Positions 17,153 through 25,344 of a DNA stretch of 64,000 nucleotides are shown here, piece after piece; position 1 is the first letter of the stretch, and the number at the start of each line of letters is the position of its first letter. The translations under genes and the position numbers were made by a program. The stretch is taken from the NCBI GenBank assembly GCA_027587225.1, contig JAPDDQ010000015.1, forward strand, positions 82,954 through 146,953, written 5' to 3'. Below the pieces are notes generated by a model that saw nothing but the letters and a program-made list of their open reading frames with translations, did not search any database and was not told the DNA's origin. Source of the stretch: Solirubrobacter taibaiensis (GTDB taxonomy: Bacteria; Actinomycetota; Thermoleophilia; Solirubrobacterales; Solirubrobacteraceae).

Positions 17153-17264
17153 GTCGGCACCACTCGGGGTGTATCGCGCCTCAACGGGGAGAGGTGCGTC
17201 CTACGATGCTCCGCTCGGTCAACTACGGGTCCATTGCAGTTTTGCAGGAGGGAGAGTGGCAGAG

Positions 17265-18698
17265 ATGCCCTCAGTCGGTCGGATATTGCGGGTTTCGATA
17301 GCGGGAGTCGTCGCAGCCGCATCCCTGGGCATTTCTGCCTCGAGCGCGTCGGCGGGCGACGTGTGGTTGTGGGCCTGTCACGGTCCGAACGGTCAGGCTC
17401 TCACGGCCGCGCAGATCACCAAGGAGACCAACGCGGACAAGCTGGGCGAGGGCTGCACTGCGCCTGACGCCCCGGGCGCCCGAGCGGGCTACACGCTCAA
17501 GCCGGCCGCCGGCACCACGTCTTCGCTCGTCCTCACGGTGCCCAGCGGGATGAGCGCGAAGGCCGTCCAGGTCAATCGCACCCTCCGCGGCTTCGCGGGC
17601 TCCACCGGCGCCAGCTACCGCGTCGCCGCGGACAACCAGACCCTTGAGACCGACGCCGCTCCCGGCACGGGTGTGCTCCCGGTCACCACGCCGGCGTCGA
17701 GCGTGACCCTCGACGTCAGCTGTAGCTCGACCTGCGCCTCGAACCCCGAGGTCGACGTCGTCAGCGTCGCGGTCCTGGTCTCGGACACGACGGCTCCGAG
17801 CGGTGGTGTCAGCTGGAACACGCCGGTCGACCGCACGATGGTCGTCACGCCCACCTTCACCGACTCGGGCGCCGGCCTCGACCGGGCCGAGCTCAACTAC
17901 GGCGGCCGCGTCTCGCCGCCCGTCTACTTCAACAACACGGACAACTGCCGCGAGCTGTCGCCCGCCGACGGGACGAACGACCGTCCGATCGACGTCACGG
18001 CCTGCCGCAACGGCGAGGTCACTGGCCAGAACCTGCCGCTGAAGGCGCTCACGGCCCCCATCGTCGCCTGGGAGGACAAGGAGGAGCTCGACGAGCTCGG
18101 CCGCAAGACGGGCCGGTGGATCGAGGACACGCTGCGTCGTCTGCCCGAAGGCCTGTTCCCGTGGACGGTGACCGTCTACGACGTCGCCGGCAACTCGGCG
18201 CAGCTCAGCAACACCGTCGAGGTCTGGCATCCGCCGGCGCCGGTCGCGACCCGCACGCTGAACATCTCGACGGCTTCGGTCACCGAGCAGCCGGGCAGCA
18301 ACAACAACAACCCGCCCGCGGGCGGTGGCGTCCAGGGCTCGCAGGCGAGCCAGTGCCGCTCGCCGCGCCTGTCGGTCGTCCTGAACTCGAAGCCGGTCCG
18401 TGTCTCCAAGAACGTCCCGGTCCTGAAGTACAAGAAGGCCTACAAGTTCACGGGCCGCCTGACCTGCGTGATCAACGGCAAGCGCCAGTCCGCGCCGAAG
18501 CGCACGAAGGTCTCGATCCTCAACAAGGTCGGCAAGAAGACCGTCCGCAAGCCCAACACGGCGATTCGGGCCAAGGGCGCGGTCAACCTCAAGCTGGCCT
18601 TCGTGAGTGACCGGACGGTGATCTTCCGCTACACCAATGCGGCTGGTCAGAAGTCCGAGGTCAAGATCAAGGTCCGCGTCACCAAGCAGAAGAAGTAA
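17265..18698 (+). CDS. Secreted protein with Ig-like beta domains, function unknown
   Basis: 477 residues from ATG 17265, preceded by GGAGGGAG at 17247-17254. A signal peptide (about 1-31, ending SASAGD) precedes a Cys-containing N-terminal domain (GDVWLWACHGPNGQALTAA), then beta-rich regions with VSDTTAPSGGVSWNTPV (about 205) and a low-complexity linker near 345 (SNNNNPPAGGG). The last ~110 residues are very basic and beta-rich (many Lys/Arg, ending VRVTKQKK), suggesting binding to anionic wall polymers. No family is recognised. It opens a four-gene run of secreted proteins on the same strand (gaps of 40, 70 and 48 bases), probably one operon. Confidence 0.8.
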   Translation: MPSVGRILRVSIAGVVAAASLGISASSASAGDVWLWACHGPNGQALTAAQITKETNADKLGEGCTAPDAPGARAGYTLKPAAGTTSSLVLTVPSGMSAKAVQVNRTLRGFAGSTGASYRVAADNQTLETDAAPGTGVLPVTTPASSVTLDVSCSSTCASNPEVDVVSVAVLVSDTTAPSGGVSWNTPVDRTMVVTPTFTDSGAGLDRAELNYGGRVSPPVYFNNTDNCRELSPADGTNDRPIDVTACRNGEVTGQNLPLKALTAPIVAWEDKEELDELGRKTGRWIEDTLRRLPEGLFPWTVTVYDVAGNSAQLSNTVEVWHPPAPVATRTLNISTASVTEQPGSNNNNPPAGGGVQGSQASQCRSPRLSVVLNSKPVRVSKNVPVLKYKKAYKFTGRLTCVINGKRQSAPKRTKVSILNKVGKKTVRKPNTAIRAKGAVNLKLAFVSDRTVIFRYTNAAGQKSEVKIKVRVTKQKK

Positions 18699-18738
18699 GG
18701 CGCCTGAGCGAGAGCCAGGGCGCGGGAGGAAGAGGGAA

Positions 18739-19506
18739 ATGAAGCGAGTCATGGCGCTGGGCGCCGCGGTCTTGGCGCTTGGCGCCGGTGCGGCGGCGTT
18801 CGGCCAGAAAGCGACGGCCGGCGGGGCCGCCGCGGCCCAAGCGGACGGCGGCCTGGCCGTGTCGTCCGGAACGATCGACGCGCCGGCCAAGGCCGGCGCG
18901 TACGGCCCGGTGAAGGTCACCAACCGGTCCGCGACGGCACTGACCGTCACCGTTGCGCCGCGTCAATGGACCCAGGCGGCCAACGGCAAGGTCTCCCCGA
19001 ACCGTCGCGGCGCCCTCGCCGGCGTCAGCGTGAGCGCTCCGAGCTTCACGCTCGCACCGGGTGAGGAGCGCGACCTCACGGTCAACGTCGCCTCGGTTCC
19101 GGCCGCGGGCTCGCTCTACGGCGCGCTCGAGGTCGTCGGCCTGCCGACGGACGTCGCCACCCGCAAGGGCGTCGTGCTCGGCTACCGCGTCGTCAGCGCG
19201 ATCCGGCTCAACCCGGCAGCGCCGAAGGCCGGCGTCAGCGCGGGCGCGATCAAGCCGGGCAAGGGCACGGCGACGCTGCCGGTCAAGAACACGGGCAACA
19301 CGCTCGACGCGGTCGCCATCCGGGCCGAGGTCAAGGATTCGCGCGGCACGCGCAACCTCAGCGCGACGATCAAGATCCTGCCGGGCAAGACGATCAACTT
19401 CCCGCTCGGGACCAAGCTCCAGAAGGGCAGCGCGACCGCCAAGATCACGCTCCGCCAGAAGAGCAAGACGGTGCTCACCTCGACCAAGAAGTTCACGGTC
19501 AAGTGA
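18739..19506 (+). CDS. Secreted two-domain beta-sandwich protein (DUF916/WxL-binding-like), paralogue of the gene at 20135
   Basis: 255 residues, ATG 18739 after GAGGAAGAGGGAA. After a signal peptide (about 1-29) come two Ig-like domains. Domain 1 contains TVTVAPRQW, FTLAPGEERDLTVNV and GSLYGALEV; domain 2 contains AIRLNPAAPKAG, LPVKNTGNTLDAVAI and a Lys-rich end. The same motifs in the same order occur in the protein at 20135-20932, so the two are paralogues. The arrangement (tissue-chaperone-like Ig domain followed by a second with an xNTGNTLD turn) recalls DUF916-DUF3324 proteins of WxL surface systems. That comparison is inferred from pattern, not from a search. Confidence 0.75.
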   Translation: MKRVMALGAAVLALGAGAAAFGQKATAGGAAAAQADGGLAVSSGTIDAPAKAGAYGPVKVTNRSATALTVTVAPRQWTQAANGKVSPNRRGALAGVSVSAPSFTLAPGEERDLTVNVASVPAAGSLYGALEVVGLPTDVATRKGVVLGYRVVSAIRLNPAAPKAGVSAGAIKPGKGTATLPVKNTGNTLDAVAIRAEVKDSRGTRNLSATIKILPGKTINFPLGTKLQKGSATAKITLRQKSKTVLTSTKKFTVK

Positions 19507-19576
19507 TGCGCATCGATTCCCGTGAGCGCGTGTTGGTGCTGCCGACGGTCATGAAGCGGATTCTGGAAGGCACGAA

Positions 19577-20086
19577 ATGAAGCTGCGTACGTTCATCGCC
19601 GCCGCGGCGGTCGGCGCCGTGGCCACGGCCGCGCCGGTCGCCCTGGCGCAGACGCCTGACCCGATCTCGGGCGGCACCACGATCGGCGCCACCGTGCCGA
19701 GCATGCTCGAGCTGATCATCACGCAGCCCAAGACCGGCTTGACGACCTTCACGAAGGCCAAGACCTACTCGTCGTCGTTCGATGTCGCGGTGACCACCAC
19801 CGACAACGCGGCGCAGTTGTCGCTCGCCGACGGTGAGGTCGCCTCGGGCTCGAAGCTGGGCCGTCTCGCCGCCGGCAAGAAGTTGCTGCCGCTGCCGCTG
19901 GAGGCGCGTGTGGGCAAGTCGTCCTTCGCGGCCCTCAACGCCCCGGTGGAGCCGATGCTCACGAGCTGGAGCCAGCCGGTCGCACGCGCCAAGGCCACGG
20001 TGAACCTGCGCCAGGTGGTCAAGGCCAAGGCCGCGGGCAGCTACCGCAAGGTCTTCTTCGTCACGTTGTCCACGGACACCCCGTAG
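19577..20086 (+). CDS. Small secreted beta-domain protein (WxL-like), related to the double amidase tail
   Basis: 169 residues with a signal peptide (about 1-25, ending ALAQ) and one beta-rich domain starting TIGATVPSMLELII and ending FFVTLSTDTP. The same beginning and end (VPATLSLTLG ... TLTFTLSTTQP), spacing and internal matches (KTY, LS-D, GKL) appear in the last ~135 residues of the amidase encoded at 1521-5051. This type of domain is common at the end of secreted actinobacterial proteins and has WxL-like features. Standing alone between two Ig-domain proteins, it may be a structural surface subunit. GGAAGGCACGAA precedes ATG 19577. Confidence 0.75.
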   Translation: MKLRTFIAAAAVGAVATAAPVALAQTPDPISGGTTIGATVPSMLELIITQPKTGLTTFTKAKTYSSSFDVAVTTTDNAAQLSLADGEVASGSKLGRLAAGKKLLPLPLEARVGKSSFAALNAPVEPMLTSWSQPVARAKATVNLRQVVKAKAAGSYRKVFFVTLSTDTP

Positions 20087-20134
20087 GCGCCAAGTCGCCC
20101 GCGCGAAACAGAGAGAATCAAGGAGATACCCGAA

Positions 20135-20932
20135 GTGAAGCTCGTTAGAAGTCGGCTGGCCGCCGGCGCCCTCGGCCTTGCCGTCGCGGGGACCGCGACC
20201 GGCAGCGTCATCGCCAGCGCGGACGACTCCACGCCGGTGGCGCGGGCCGCGCAGCAGGGCGGCGTGTCCATCACGCCCGCTTCCGTCGAGACCACCGCAA
20301 AGCGTGGCGGAGTCGGCTCGATCACGGTCAAGAACACGACCAAGGACACGATGCGGGTCACGATCAACGTGCGCCCGTGGATCCAGAACCGCTCCACCGG
20401 CACGGTCGTCCTGAACACGAGGGCCAGCCTGTCGCCGTACGTGCGGGCGTCGCCGCAGACGTTCACGCTGGCACCCGGCGAGCGCCGCGTCAGCTTCAAC
20501 ATGCGCCGGATGACCGCGTCGGGTTCGCTCTACGCCGGCTTCCAGGTGTTCGCGAAGCAGGCCAAGCCCACGAAGCGCAACGGGATCATCCCGCAGTGGG
20601 ATCTACGCGGGAAGATGCGCCTGAACCCGTCGCGCAAGAACCCGAACCTGCGCGTCGGCGCCACCGACGTCGTCGGCCGGGGCAGCAACCGCTCACTGAT
20701 TCTCGCGGTCCGCAACACCGGCAACACGCTGGACCCGGTGGGCGGCACGGTCTCGATCACGGGTCCGACGGCGCGCAACGCCACGATCCCGGCGGTCGGC
20801 ATCGTCCCCGGCCAGGTCGTGTACCTCAAGGGCGGCTCGCTGCGCGGCATGAAGGCCGGCAACTACACCGCCACGTGGGCCGTCACCATGGGCGGTAAGC
20901 GCTTCAACGTGAAGCGCACGTTCAGGCTGTAG
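20135..20932 (+). CDS. Secreted two-domain beta-sandwich protein (DUF916/WxL-binding-like), paralogue of the gene at 18739
   Basis: 265 residues from GTG 20135 with AAGGAGAT just upstream. Signal peptide about 1-27. Domain 1 has GSITVKNTTKDTMRVTINVRPW, TFTLAPGERRVSFNM and GSLYAGFQVF; domain 2 has KMRLNPSRKNPNLRVG, ILAVRNTGNTLDPVGG and a basic end (FNVKRTFRL). It differs from its paralogue in a longer insert before the LNP motif. It is likely to sit at the cell surface with the neighbouring proteins. The BlaI-type gene starts only nine bases after its stop, so the regulator is probably read from the same transcript. Confidence 0.75.
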   Translation: MKLVRSRLAAGALGLAVAGTATGSVIASADDSTPVARAAQQGGVSITPASVETTAKRGGVGSITVKNTTKDTMRVTINVRPWIQNRSTGTVVLNTRASLSPYVRASPQTFTLAPGERRVSFNMRRMTASGSLYAGFQVFAKQAKPTKRNGIIPQWDLRGKMRLNPSRKNPNLRVGATDVVGRGSNRSLILAVRNTGNTLDPVGGTVSITGPTARNATIPAVGIVPGQVVYLKGGSLRGMKAGNYTATWAVTMGGKRFNVKRTFRL

Positions 20933-20941
20933 GTCAGGGTC

Positions 20942-21322
20942 ATGGACGCGCCTCCACCACTGCACGAGCTCGAGACCGAGATCATGGAGGAGATGTGGGG
21001 GCGCGCCGAGGCCACTGTGCGTGACGTGCAGATGGCGCTCAACGCGCGCGGCGAGAAGACCCGCGCGTACACGACGCTGCTCACCGTTATGACGCGGCTC
21101 GACGGCAAGGGTCTGCTGACCCGGCGCCGCGCGGGCCGCTACGACGTGTACGTCGCCACGCTCTCGCGCGACGAATACCTCGCCGCGCGAGCCGAGGCGT
21201 CCGTCGAGGCGCTCGTGGAAGACTTCGGCGACCTGGCGCTCGCGCACTTCGCGCGTCACATCCAGGGGCTCGACCAGCAGCGGCTGGAGACCCTCCGCCG
21301 GCTGGCCGAAAGTGACGACTGA
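20942..21322 (+). CDS. BlaI/MecI-family transcriptional repressor
   Basis: 126 residues. The winged helix is typical: LETEIMEEMWGRAEATVRDV, TTLLTVMTRLDGKGLLTRRR and GRYDVYVATLSRDEY, followed by a C-terminal dimerisation helix. Such repressors bind TACA/TGTA dyads and are inactivated by proteolysis or by a cleaved partner. The next gene is an M56 peptidase, overlapping by 11 bases, which is the usual pairing. No convincing dyad operator was found right upstream, where there is almost no intergenic space. Confidence 0.9.
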   Translation: MDAPPPLHELETEIMEEMWGRAEATVRDVQMALNARGEKTRAYTTLLTVMTRLDGKGLLTRRRAGRYDVYVATLSRDEYLAARAEASVEALVEDFGDLALAHFARHIQGLDQQRLETLRRLAESDD

Positions 21323-22226
21323 GTCCCGCGGTCTGCGGCGGGCCGAGTTCGCGGTCGCCGCGTTCGGGCTCACCGCGTTCCTGCTGGCGCTGCTGTTCGT
21401 CGTCGACGGCCTGCGGTACCACAACGCGCTGCTGCTGCACGCGCTGTCGGACATCCCGCACGGGCAGTTCCATCACGGGCGCGAGCTGCTGCTGATGGCG
21501 CTCATCCTCTTTGACGGCTTCGCGTTGCTGCACGGCGGCCGCTCGCTGTGGCGGGGCGTGGCCGCGCACCGGCGGCTCGCCGCGGAGCTGCCGGTCGTCG
21601 ACACCCGCGAGATCGGGGGGCGCAGCGTCCGTGTGGTGCCCGGCGCGGAGCCCCGGGCCTTCTGCTCCGGGCTCGTCCGCCCGCGCGTGTACGTGTCCGC
21701 GGGCGCGCTCGCGACGTTGAGCGTGGCCGAGCTCGCCGCGGTCGTGGCGCACGAGGGCCATCACGCCGACCGGCGTGACCCGCTGCGCATCCTGATCGCG
21801 CGCGCGATCGGCGACGCCTACTCCCTGCCCGCGCTGCCGCGTCGCGAACAGGCCTTGGCCGAGTTGGCGGCAGACGATGCCGCGGTGCGGCGGGGCGGCA
21901 AGGCGCCGCTCGCGTCAGCGCTGCTGGCGTTCCCCGGCGGGATCGCGCCGGAGCGCGTGGATCGCCTCGCGGGTGCGCGCCCGGTGGGCGAGGTCTCTCC
22001 CGCGACGGTGTACATCACCGCTGCGGTGATCGCCGTGCTCGTGCTGGCGATCGGTGCCGAGTTGCTGATCCCCGGCCATCCGACCTTCTGCGTGCCGCTG
22101 GCGTCCGCGCCCGGCTGGATCGTGCTCGCGATCAGCGTCCGGGTCGCCGTCATGGCGCCCGCATGGGTGGGGTGGCGCCGGGCGGAGTTGTTCCTCCGCC
22201 CAGCGCCTGGCGCTACCGCGCGCTAG
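21312..22226 (+). CDS. M56-family membrane metallopeptidase (BlaR1-type, no sensor domain)
   Basis: 304 residues from GTG 21312. Membrane segments lie near 15-38, 58-78 (weaker), 235-255 and 262-285. The zinc protease motif is HEGHH in AAVVAHEGHHADRRDP (HExxH), with a Glu-rich helix further on. Unlike BlaR1/MecR1 there is no C-terminal penicillin-binding sensor domain. Family logic: the peptidase is activated at the membrane and removes the BlaI-type repressor encoded just upstream. It ends convergently with the RTX gene, overlapping by four bases. Confidence 0.88.
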   Translation: MTTESRGLRRAEFAVAAFGLTAFLLALLFVVDGLRYHNALLLHALSDIPHGQFHHGRELLLMALILFDGFALLHGGRSLWRGVAAHRRLAAELPVVDTREIGGRSVRVVPGAEPRAFCSGLVRPRVYVSAGALATLSVAELAAVVAHEGHHADRRDPLRILIARAIGDAYSLPALPRREQALAELAADDAAVRRGGKAPLASALLAFPGGIAPERVDRLAGARPVGEVSPATVYITAAVIAVLVLAIGAELLIPGHPTFCVPLASAPGWIVLAISVRVAVMAPAWVGWRRAELFLRPAPGATAR

Positions 22227-23392
22227 CCCTTCTTCTTCTTTTCGCAGTCCTTGGCGACCTTGACGCGCTTGGCGTTGCCCTTGAAGCGCGAGACGATCAC
22301 GGTGTCGCTGCCGGGGCCGCACTTCACGGTCGCGCGCCCGCTGGCCGTGATCGCGTAGACGGTGTCATCGTCGGGGCCCGCGTCGACGATCGTGTTCTTG
22401 CCCGCGATGCGGATGTTGTCGGCGCCGTTGCCGCCGAAGATCGTCGAGATCTGGCCGTTGCCCTGGAGGAAGTCGTTGCCGTCGCCGCCGAGGATGCGGT
22501 TCTTGCCGCGACCGCCGTAGACGGTGTCGTCGCCGGCACCCGCGTCGACCAGGTCGCTCTGCCCGCCGGCGCTGCCGCTGTGCCGGGCGTCGCCCCACAG
22601 GATGTCGTTGCCGCCATGCCCGTAGAGGGTGTTCGAGCCGCCCTGGCCGTTGAGGCGGTCGTTGCGCTCGGTGCCGTTCTTGGTGCCGTTGCCCGACCAG
22701 GTGATGCCGCGCGTGGGATCGCGCTCGGCGGCGAGGTCGATCACGTTCTCGCAGTTGGACTGGGCGGCGAGCAGCTTGCGGTTCGTGCGGCCCATCGGCG
22801 CGGGCGTGTTGTAGACGGTGTCGTTGCCCTCACCGCAGTCGATGCTCTTGATCGCGCTCGGCGGGTCGGAGTTCAGGTGGATGATGTCGTCACCGGGGCC
22901 GGCGTCGATCCGGTCCGGACCGGTGTCGGACGAGATCGTGTCGTTGCCGTTGCCGCCGTTGATGTCGTCGCCGCCGCTGCCGCCGTCGAGCGTGTCGTTG
23001 CCGTCGCCGCCGTTGAGGATGTCGGGGGCCTCGTTGCCCTCGAGGTTGTCGTCGCCCGGGCCGCCGAGCAGCGTGTCGTGACCGAACCCGCCGAGGCCCT
23101 GGTCGTTGCCGTCCTCGCCGATCAGGCGATCGTCGCCCGAGCCGCCGTTCATATTGTCGTTGCCCGGACCTCCGAAGGTCTCGTCGGGGCCGGTGTCGCC
23201 GGTGAGTACGTCGTCGCCGGCGAGCCCGCGGAGCGTGTCCCGGCCGCCGAGGCCGTTGATCACGTCTGGGCCGGCCGTGCCGGTGAGCCGTTCTGCAGCG
23301 CCGGAGCCGACGATGTTCTTCGCGAACGCCGTGGCGGCGAAAACGAGCGTTCCAGCCAAGGTCAGGGCCAACAAGGTGCGGAATTTGGACAC
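22223..23392 (-). CDS. Secreted RTX-type calcium-binding repeat protein
   Basis: 389 residues. Signal peptide about 1-24 (ending AFAK), then nonapeptide GGxGxDxhx repeats across two blocks (about 30-165 and 235-335): examples are GGRDTLRGLAGDDVL, GGSGDDRLIG and GGDGNDFLQG. Each block should form a calcium-loaded beta roll. A Cys-containing spacer (SIDCGEGNDT, QSNCENVIDL) separates them, and the end is a Lys-rich tail (KKKKG). There is no lipase, protease or adhesin domain and no type I exporter nearby, and the signal peptide implies Sec export. Function unknown. Confidence 0.9.
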   Translation of the reverse strand: MSKFRTLLALTLAGTLVFAATAFAKNIVGSGAAERLTGTAGPDVINGLGGRDTLRGLAGDDVLTGDTGPDETFGGPGNDNMNGGSGDDRLIGEDGNDQGLGGFGHDTLLGGPGDDNLEGNEAPDILNGGDGNDTLDGGSGGDDINGGNGNDTISSDTGPDRIDAGPGDDIIHLNSDPPSAIKSIDCGEGNDTVYNTPAPMGRTNRKLLAAQSNCENVIDLAAERDPTRGITWSGNGTKNGTERNDRLNGQGGSNTLYGHGGNDILWGDARHSGSAGGQSDLVDAGAGDDTVYGGRGKNRILGGDGNDFLQGNGQISTIFGGNGADNIRIAGKNTIVDAGPDDDTVYAITASGRATVKCGPGSDTVIVSRFKGNAKRVKVAKDCEKKKKG

Positions 23393-23463
23393 GGGTATTC
23401 CTTTGCCCGGAGTGTCCAGGCGGTTAACGGGGATAAGGCGCCAACTCGGTCGGCGCTGCCATC

Positions 23464-23480
23464 CTCTCAGAACATGAGAG
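23464..23480 (-). terminator. Hairpin downstream of the asparaginase gene
   Basis: CTCTCA (23464-23469) pairs with TGAGAG (23475-23480) around GAACA, about 20 bases after the asparaginase stop on the minus strand. A second inverted repeat, GCGCC/GGCGC, lies at about 23441-23459. Either could end transcription before the RTX gene's promoter region. Confidence 0.4.
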
Positions 23481-23501
23481 CGTTGTTGAGCTGATCAACT
23501 G

Positions 23502-24518
23502 CTACGCGCTGAGCTCGCCGGCGAGGTCCTGCGTGAAGAGCGCCCGGACGTCGTCGGGCGCGCGTCCCTCGGAGAGCAGCACGACGAGCTTCGCGTAGGC
23601 GGCTTCGGTGGTCATGTCGAAGCCGCCGACCGCGCCGGCCTGCAGGAGCGGTTCGCTCGTCGCATAGGCGTTGAGGTCCACGCGGCCGTCGACGCACTGT
23701 GAGACGACGCCGACCACCACGCCGCGTGCCGCGCCTTCGGCCAGCACCTGCAGCAGCTCACTGTCTGAGGTCGGCACGGTGCCTGCACCGTAGGCCTCGA
23801 GAATCAGGCCGCGGGCCGGTTCGGCGAGCGCGGCCCGCAGCAGCGAGGCCGGCATGCCGGGATACAGGCGCAGCAGGTTCACCGGCGCGTCGAGCGTCAG
23901 CGGCAGGCCCACGGCACCTGGTTCCTGGTTGCGCAGCCGGGACGGGTCGATCTCGATCTGCACGCCGGCCATGCCGAGCGGCGACAGGTTCGGGGAGGTG
24001 AAGGCCTCGAAGCCGGACGCGCTGGCCTTCACGGCACGGGATCCGCGCAGGATCGAGGACCCGAACACGAGACACACCTCGCGGACGTCGTCGCGAGCGG
24101 CGACGAGCACGGCGGTGAGCAGGTTCTGGCGCCCGTCGCTGCGCAGCACGCCGAGCGGGATCTGGCTGCCGGTGACGACGACCGGCTTGCCCAGCCCCCG
24201 CAGCAGGAAGGCGAGCGCTGAGGCGGTGTAGGCCATCGTGTCGGTGCCGTGCAGCACCACGAAACCGTCGTAGTGCTGGCGGTGCTGCGCGAGGTCGCGC
24301 GCGATCCGCAGCCAGTCCGAGGGCCGGGCGTTGGCCGAGTCCAGCAGCGGTGCGTACTCGCAGATCGACAGCTCCGGGACCTCGGCGGTGTGGAGCTGGG
24401 GCTGGTCGCGGACCTGCGTGGTGAGGTGCCCGGGGACCGGCGCGTAGCCGTCGCTGAAGGGCTTCATCCCGATCGTCCCGCCCGCGTAGGCGACGTAGAT
24501 GCGTTTGCGGTCGGTCAT
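23502..24518 (-). CDS. ansA: Type I L-asparaginase
   Basis: 338 residues from ATG 24518. Both asparaginase signature regions are present: VAYAGGTIGM (nucleophilic Thr) near residue 15 and VVLHGTDTMAYTASALAFLL near 90. The length and the lack of a signal peptide fit the cytoplasmic type I enzymes (AnsA), which hydrolyse asparagine to aspartate and ammonia. The start is fixed by the four-base overlap with the PaaX-type gene upstream (24515-24518). The longer upstream reading is antisense-like. Confidence 0.9.
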   Translation of the reverse strand: MTDRKRIYVAYAGGTIGMKPFSDGYAPVPGHLTTQVRDQPQLHTAEVPELSICEYAPLLDSANARPSDWLRIARDLAQHRQHYDGFVVLHGTDTMAYTASALAFLLRGLGKPVVVTGSQIPLGVLRSDGRQNLLTAVLVAARDDVREVCLVFGSSILRGSRAVKASASGFEAFTSPNLSPLGMAGVQIEIDPSRLRNQEPGAVGLPLTLDAPVNLLRLYPGMPASLLRAALAEPARGLILEAYGAGTVPTSDSELLQVLAEGAARGVVVGVVSQCVDGRVDLNAYATSEPLLQAGAVGGFDMTTEAAYAKLVVLLSEGRAPDDVRALFTQDLAGELSA

Positions 24519-25318
24519 GCGAGTTCGTCGAAGTGTCGTTGAGCGGCGGGCGCCCATGATGAGTGACAGGTCTGGAACAGGGTGTGGGCGCGGCGGCGCG
24601 GCCAGTCGTCGGGCAGCAGATCGTCCGGGATGTCCGGGTCGATGAACGGAAAGCGGCGCCAGGCGTGCACGAGCGCGGTCTGGGCGGCGAACGCGGCGCC
24701 GTCATCCTCCGGCTCCAGCCCGGTGAAGTCCTCGATGAACTGATCGTAGTGCTCGCGCAGGTTGTCGAGGTCCCAGGCCTCGTCGATCACCCGTTCGGTA
24801 TCGCCGAGCGCGCCCAGCTCGGCGCGGAACGTGAGCAGCTGCGCGGGTTCCTCGGCCCCCACCAGCCCTTCGCGGTCCACGTGCGGCGTGATCCACAGCC
24901 CGCCGCCGAGCGAACCGAATCCCGCCCACGCGAGCTGGGTGGTGAGCCGGTGACGGAGCTCCCGCCGCTGCTCGGGTACCCGCAGGACGAGCAGCAGCCA
25001 GTGTCCGTCCCAGCTCACCGGCCCGCCGAACCCGTAGATGCGGCGCGCGCCGACGCGCAGGAGGTCGGTCGACTTGGGGGTGAGCCGCATGCGCGAGCGC
25101 CGCCCGACGCGCTCGCTCGCCAGCCAGTCCTCGCGCGTGGAGCGCACGACGGCCTGGCGCGCGGCCGACGGCGTGTATCCGAGCAGCTGCAGGCCGGCGA
25201 TCAACGCCTCCTGCCACGCCCCGTCAGGGCGCGGCAGCAGGAACTCGCCCAGCACGGTGAGCAGGGTCGAGCGGGCGGCGGGTGCGCCGACTGAGCGGCG
25301 TCGCAGGACGTCGTCCAC
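24515..25318 (-). CDS. PaaX-family transcriptional regulator
   Basis: 267 residues. N-terminal winged helix (TLLTVLGEFLLPRPDGAW, ALIAGLQLLGYTPSAARQAVVRS, RLTPKSTDLLRVG), a central domain starting GPVSWDGHWLLLVLRVPEQRRELRHRL, as in PaaX proteins, and a C-terminal helical domain (ALVHAWRRFPFIDPDIPDDLLP). PaaX represses phenylacetyl-CoA pathway genes and is released by aryl-CoA. Here it faces a run of genes including a benzoate-CoA-ligase-like enzyme, so an aromatic acyl-CoA effector is a fair guess. A dyad overlapping the divergent start may be its operator. Confidence 0.9.
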   Translation of the reverse strand: MDDVLRRRSVGAPAARSTLLTVLGEFLLPRPDGAWQEALIAGLQLLGYTPSAARQAVVRSTREDWLASERVGRRSRMRLTPKSTDLLRVGARRIYGFGGPVSWDGHWLLLVLRVPEQRRELRHRLTTQLAWAGFGSLGGGLWITPHVDREGLVGAEEPAQLLTFRAELGALGDTERVIDEAWDLDNLREHYDQFIEDFTGLEPEDDGAAFAAQTALVHAWRRFPFIDPDIPDDLLPDDWPRRRAHTLFQTCHSSWAPAAQRHFDELA

Positions 25319-25329
25319 GAATCGGCAAA

Positions 25330-25344
25330 CATACTCGGCGTATG
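25330..25344. promoter_or_regulatory. Candidate operator dyad in the divergent paaX-like/amidohydrolase region
   Basis: CATAC-TCGGC-GTATG is a perfect 5-bp inverted repeat with a five-base spacer. It lies in the 23-base gap between the divergent genes and includes the ATG of the rightward gene. CATACT could also be a -10 element. Binding by the PaaX-type regulator is inferred from position only. Confidence 0.4.

Noticed and set aside
22223..23392. Type I-secreted RTX toxin
   Set aside because: The protein has a Sec-type signal peptide, no toxin or enzyme domain, and no ABC exporter or membrane-fusion gene is nearby.
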